From NCBI GenBank assembly GCA_020847555.1, contig JADLBT010000198.1:1-15778 (forward strand): a stretch of DNA of 15,778 nt. The letters are read 5' to 3'. The position numbers and the translations under genes are program-made. The stretch is from Gemmataceae bacterium (lineage in GTDB: Bacteria > Planctomycetota > Planctomycetia > Gemmatales > Gemmataceae). Positions 14,672 through 15,778 of this stretch are shown here, piece after piece. Below the pieces are notes generated by a model, which saw nothing but the letters and a program-made list of their open reading frames with translations, was not told the DNA's origin and ran no database searches. Every line of letters starts with the position of its first letter. Position 1 is the stretch's first letter.

Positions 14672-15259
14672 GGGACTCGCCGGTTCGGTTTCGGGGCGCC
14701 CGTCCGTGTGTGACTCCTCCCCGTCCCCCAGGTTTGCCCCCTCCCAGTTGGCGCCGGTGAGATTGGCCCCGGCCATCTCGGCGCCGCGCAGATCGGCGCG
14801 CGTCAGGTCGGCCAGCGCGAGGTCGGCCTTGCCCAAATTGGCCCCGCGCAGGTCGGCCTCGGACAGCCGGGTACGAACGAGCCTGGCCAGGAACAGATCC
14901 GCCTCGGCCAGGATCGCGTCCTGCAGGTTCGCCCAGCCCAGGTCGGCCTCTCCGAGGTGGGCGCGGTTCAGGCGGGCCGACGCCAGGTAAGCCCCGCGCA
15001 GGTCGGCGCGACACAGATTCGCGTCGCTCAGGTCTGCCTCGTCGAGATCCGCGCCGCGCAGGTCAGCCCCGCTCAGGTGGCACCGCTGCAGGACGGCACA
15101 GGACAGGCGCGCGCCGCGGAGGTCCGCGCCACGCAGGTCCGCGCCGGTGAAGTCCGCGCGGCGGAGGACCATCCCGCGCAGGTCGATGTTGCTCAGCCGT
15201 GCTCCGCGAAAGTCTCGCTCGCCGTCAGCATACTTTTTCATTAGCTCTTCGAGATTCAT
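14486..15259 (-). CDS. Pentapeptide-repeat protein
   Basis: A 257-aa protein. Residues 17-178 are about 32 tandem pentapeptides of the A(D/N)LXX type (GADLRGADLRGARL, DEADLSDANLCRADLRGA, GANLTGANWEGANL), which would fold as a right-handed quadrilateral beta helix. Such proteins range from DNA-mimic gyrase protectors (Qnr, MfpA) to scaffold proteins; no specific role can be read here. The repeats are unusually regular, with RGADL and ADLRG recurring. A tail (179-257) rich in Pro and Arg follows and has no repeat; most of it is antisense to the small exported gene. The chosen ATG gives MNLEELMKKYADGERDFRGA; the open frame continues upstream without family features. No signal peptide or clear Shine-Dalgarno site. 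Confidence 0.88.
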   Translation of the reverse strand: MNLEELMKKYADGERDFRGARLSNIDLRGMVLRRADFTGADLRGADLRGARLSCAVLQRCHLSGADLRGADLDEADLSDANLCRADLRGAYLASARLNRAHLGEADLGWANLQDAILAEADLFLARLVRTRLSEADLRGANLGKADLALADLTRADLRGAEMAGANLTGANWEGANLGDGEESHTDGRPETEPASPSAPDRLRLTGLEPCPKPAEQPPPWSGFLPIALPTEPARLRSRGERGTRGRRRPRRGGGQVS

Positions 15260-15636
15260 GGACGGAGCGCCTGCAGTAGAGGGACCGCGCTGCGCGGCGA
15301 TTCGACGGTCAGAAACCGTAACCGACTCTGCAGGTGCAACCGGGATGCCAGGCCCGAGGCAGCGGCGACGGCGGATCTGAAGAATCCCTAAGTCCAGTCC
15401 CGTAAACACTCGCGGGTGACGATGGGTAGGAGGGCGGAGGAGCGGGGCAGTGGTCGAAGATGGTTTCGCTGCAATCACCCTGGATGATGCGGAACCACCC
15501 GCCGGGCGTCCCGAGGCCCGGACCTGGGGCCGCCATCTCGACCCAGTCGCAGTCCGCGCCAACAAAATAAATCGGCCCGTGCTCTTCCCCGGCACATCTG
15601 CTATACTCGCCGGACGCTCATCTGGGAGGTCGCACC
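15260..15636. other. Divergent intergenic region
   Basis: These 377 bases lie between the pentapeptide gene and the final gene. No supportable gene is seen. The A/T-rich patch aacaaaataaat (15561-15572) precedes the promoter of the last gene. The minus-strand frame at 15309-15536 has no ribosome site or family features and is left out. Confidence 0.45.
15599..15607 (+). promoter_or_regulatory. Extended -10 promoter
   Basis: TGcTATACT is an extended -10 element, 30 bases before the ATG at 15637. No clear -35 is needed for this type, and none is seen. Confidence 0.55.
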
Positions 15637-15778
15637 ATGAGGTTCCGGCGTCTCGCCGTCGTCCATTTGACCTGTCTGGCACTCGCCGCCCACCGGGGCG
15701 GGGACGCCGCTGCACATCCCGGAAGTGACCGCCCCGAGGCGGCGCCCTACCAGTCCGCAGCGCCCGCGACGGGCGCTG
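15637..15778 (+). CDS. Exported protein, N-terminal fragment (partial)
   Basis: Only the first 47 codons are in the window. GGGAGG lies seven bases before the ATG and an extended -10 promoter lies just upstream. The N-terminus MRFRRLAVVHLTCLALAA is signal-peptide-like, followed by a Gly/Ala/Pro-rich segment (AAAHPGSDRPEAAPYQSA). The product is unknown because the body of the protein lies past the right edge. Confidence 0.65.
   Translation, partial: MRFRRLAVVHLTCLALAAHRGGDAAAHPGSDRPEAAPYQSAAPATGA

Noticed and set aside
14706..15220. Tandem 15-base periodicity resembling a minisatellite or CRISPR array
   Set aside because: The periodicity is the coding signature of pentapeptide repeats on the minus strand; there are no spacers of constant length.
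15309..15536. Minus-strand 75-codon open frame upstream of the pentapeptide gene
   Set aside because: No ribosome site, no domain and Pro/Ser-rich composition; it could be real but cannot be supported.

Overview
The window looks like a chromosome segment of a high-GC planctomycete, most likely of the Gemmata/Zavarzinella group. This rests on gene content: a Val/Thr/Pro-Val repeat protein resembling planctomycete YTV proteins, small exported proteins with strong Shine-Dalgarno sites, exported HEAT-like and LecA-like proteins, a Cys-rich barrel protein, ThuA-like and RraA-like genes, and dispersed AAAGCCCACGG palindromes. No database search was possible, so the lineage is an inference.

Positions 1-3813 hold four minus-strand genes. 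An unrecognised 268-aa protein comes first in the direction of transcription, followed by a predicted hairpin terminator. Then come three tightly overlapping genes: Hen1 (RNA 3'-terminal 2'-O-methyltransferase), an Rnl2-type ATP-dependent RNA ligase, and the N-terminal HD phosphoesterase domain of an HD-Pnk end-healing enzyme that runs off the window. Together they form an RNA repair cassette that heals both ends of a broken RNA, methylates the repaired 3' end and seals it. The block is lower in GC than the rest and abuts the 3' end of a tRNA-Cys gene (4013-4083, minus), which suggests a horizontally acquired island.

From 4187 to 5846 there is a minus-strand pair: a secreted ThuA-like protein and an RraA-like protein. 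Divergent from them, at 6162-7208, lies an exported protein with a LecA-like C-terminal domain, followed by the repeat-rich exported protein at 7556-8440 and a strong hairpin terminator. A minus-strand GT4 glycosyltransferase (8609-9757) and a minus-strand exported HEAT-like protein (9957-11345) follow.

A roughly 640-bp non-coding interval separates the latter from a divergent Cys-rich outer-membrane-type protein (11986-13227). Next are a minus-strand Nudix hydrolase (13357-13845), two small plus-strand genes behind a good sigma-54-like site (14131-14343, 14378-14671), a minus-strand pentapeptide-repeat protein (14486-15259) whose 3' end overlaps the second small gene, and the start of a plus-strand exported protein behind an extended -10 promoter (15637 to the end).

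Two intergenic regions carry three-part inverted repeats (A / A' / A arrangement) that could form mutually exclusive hairpins.
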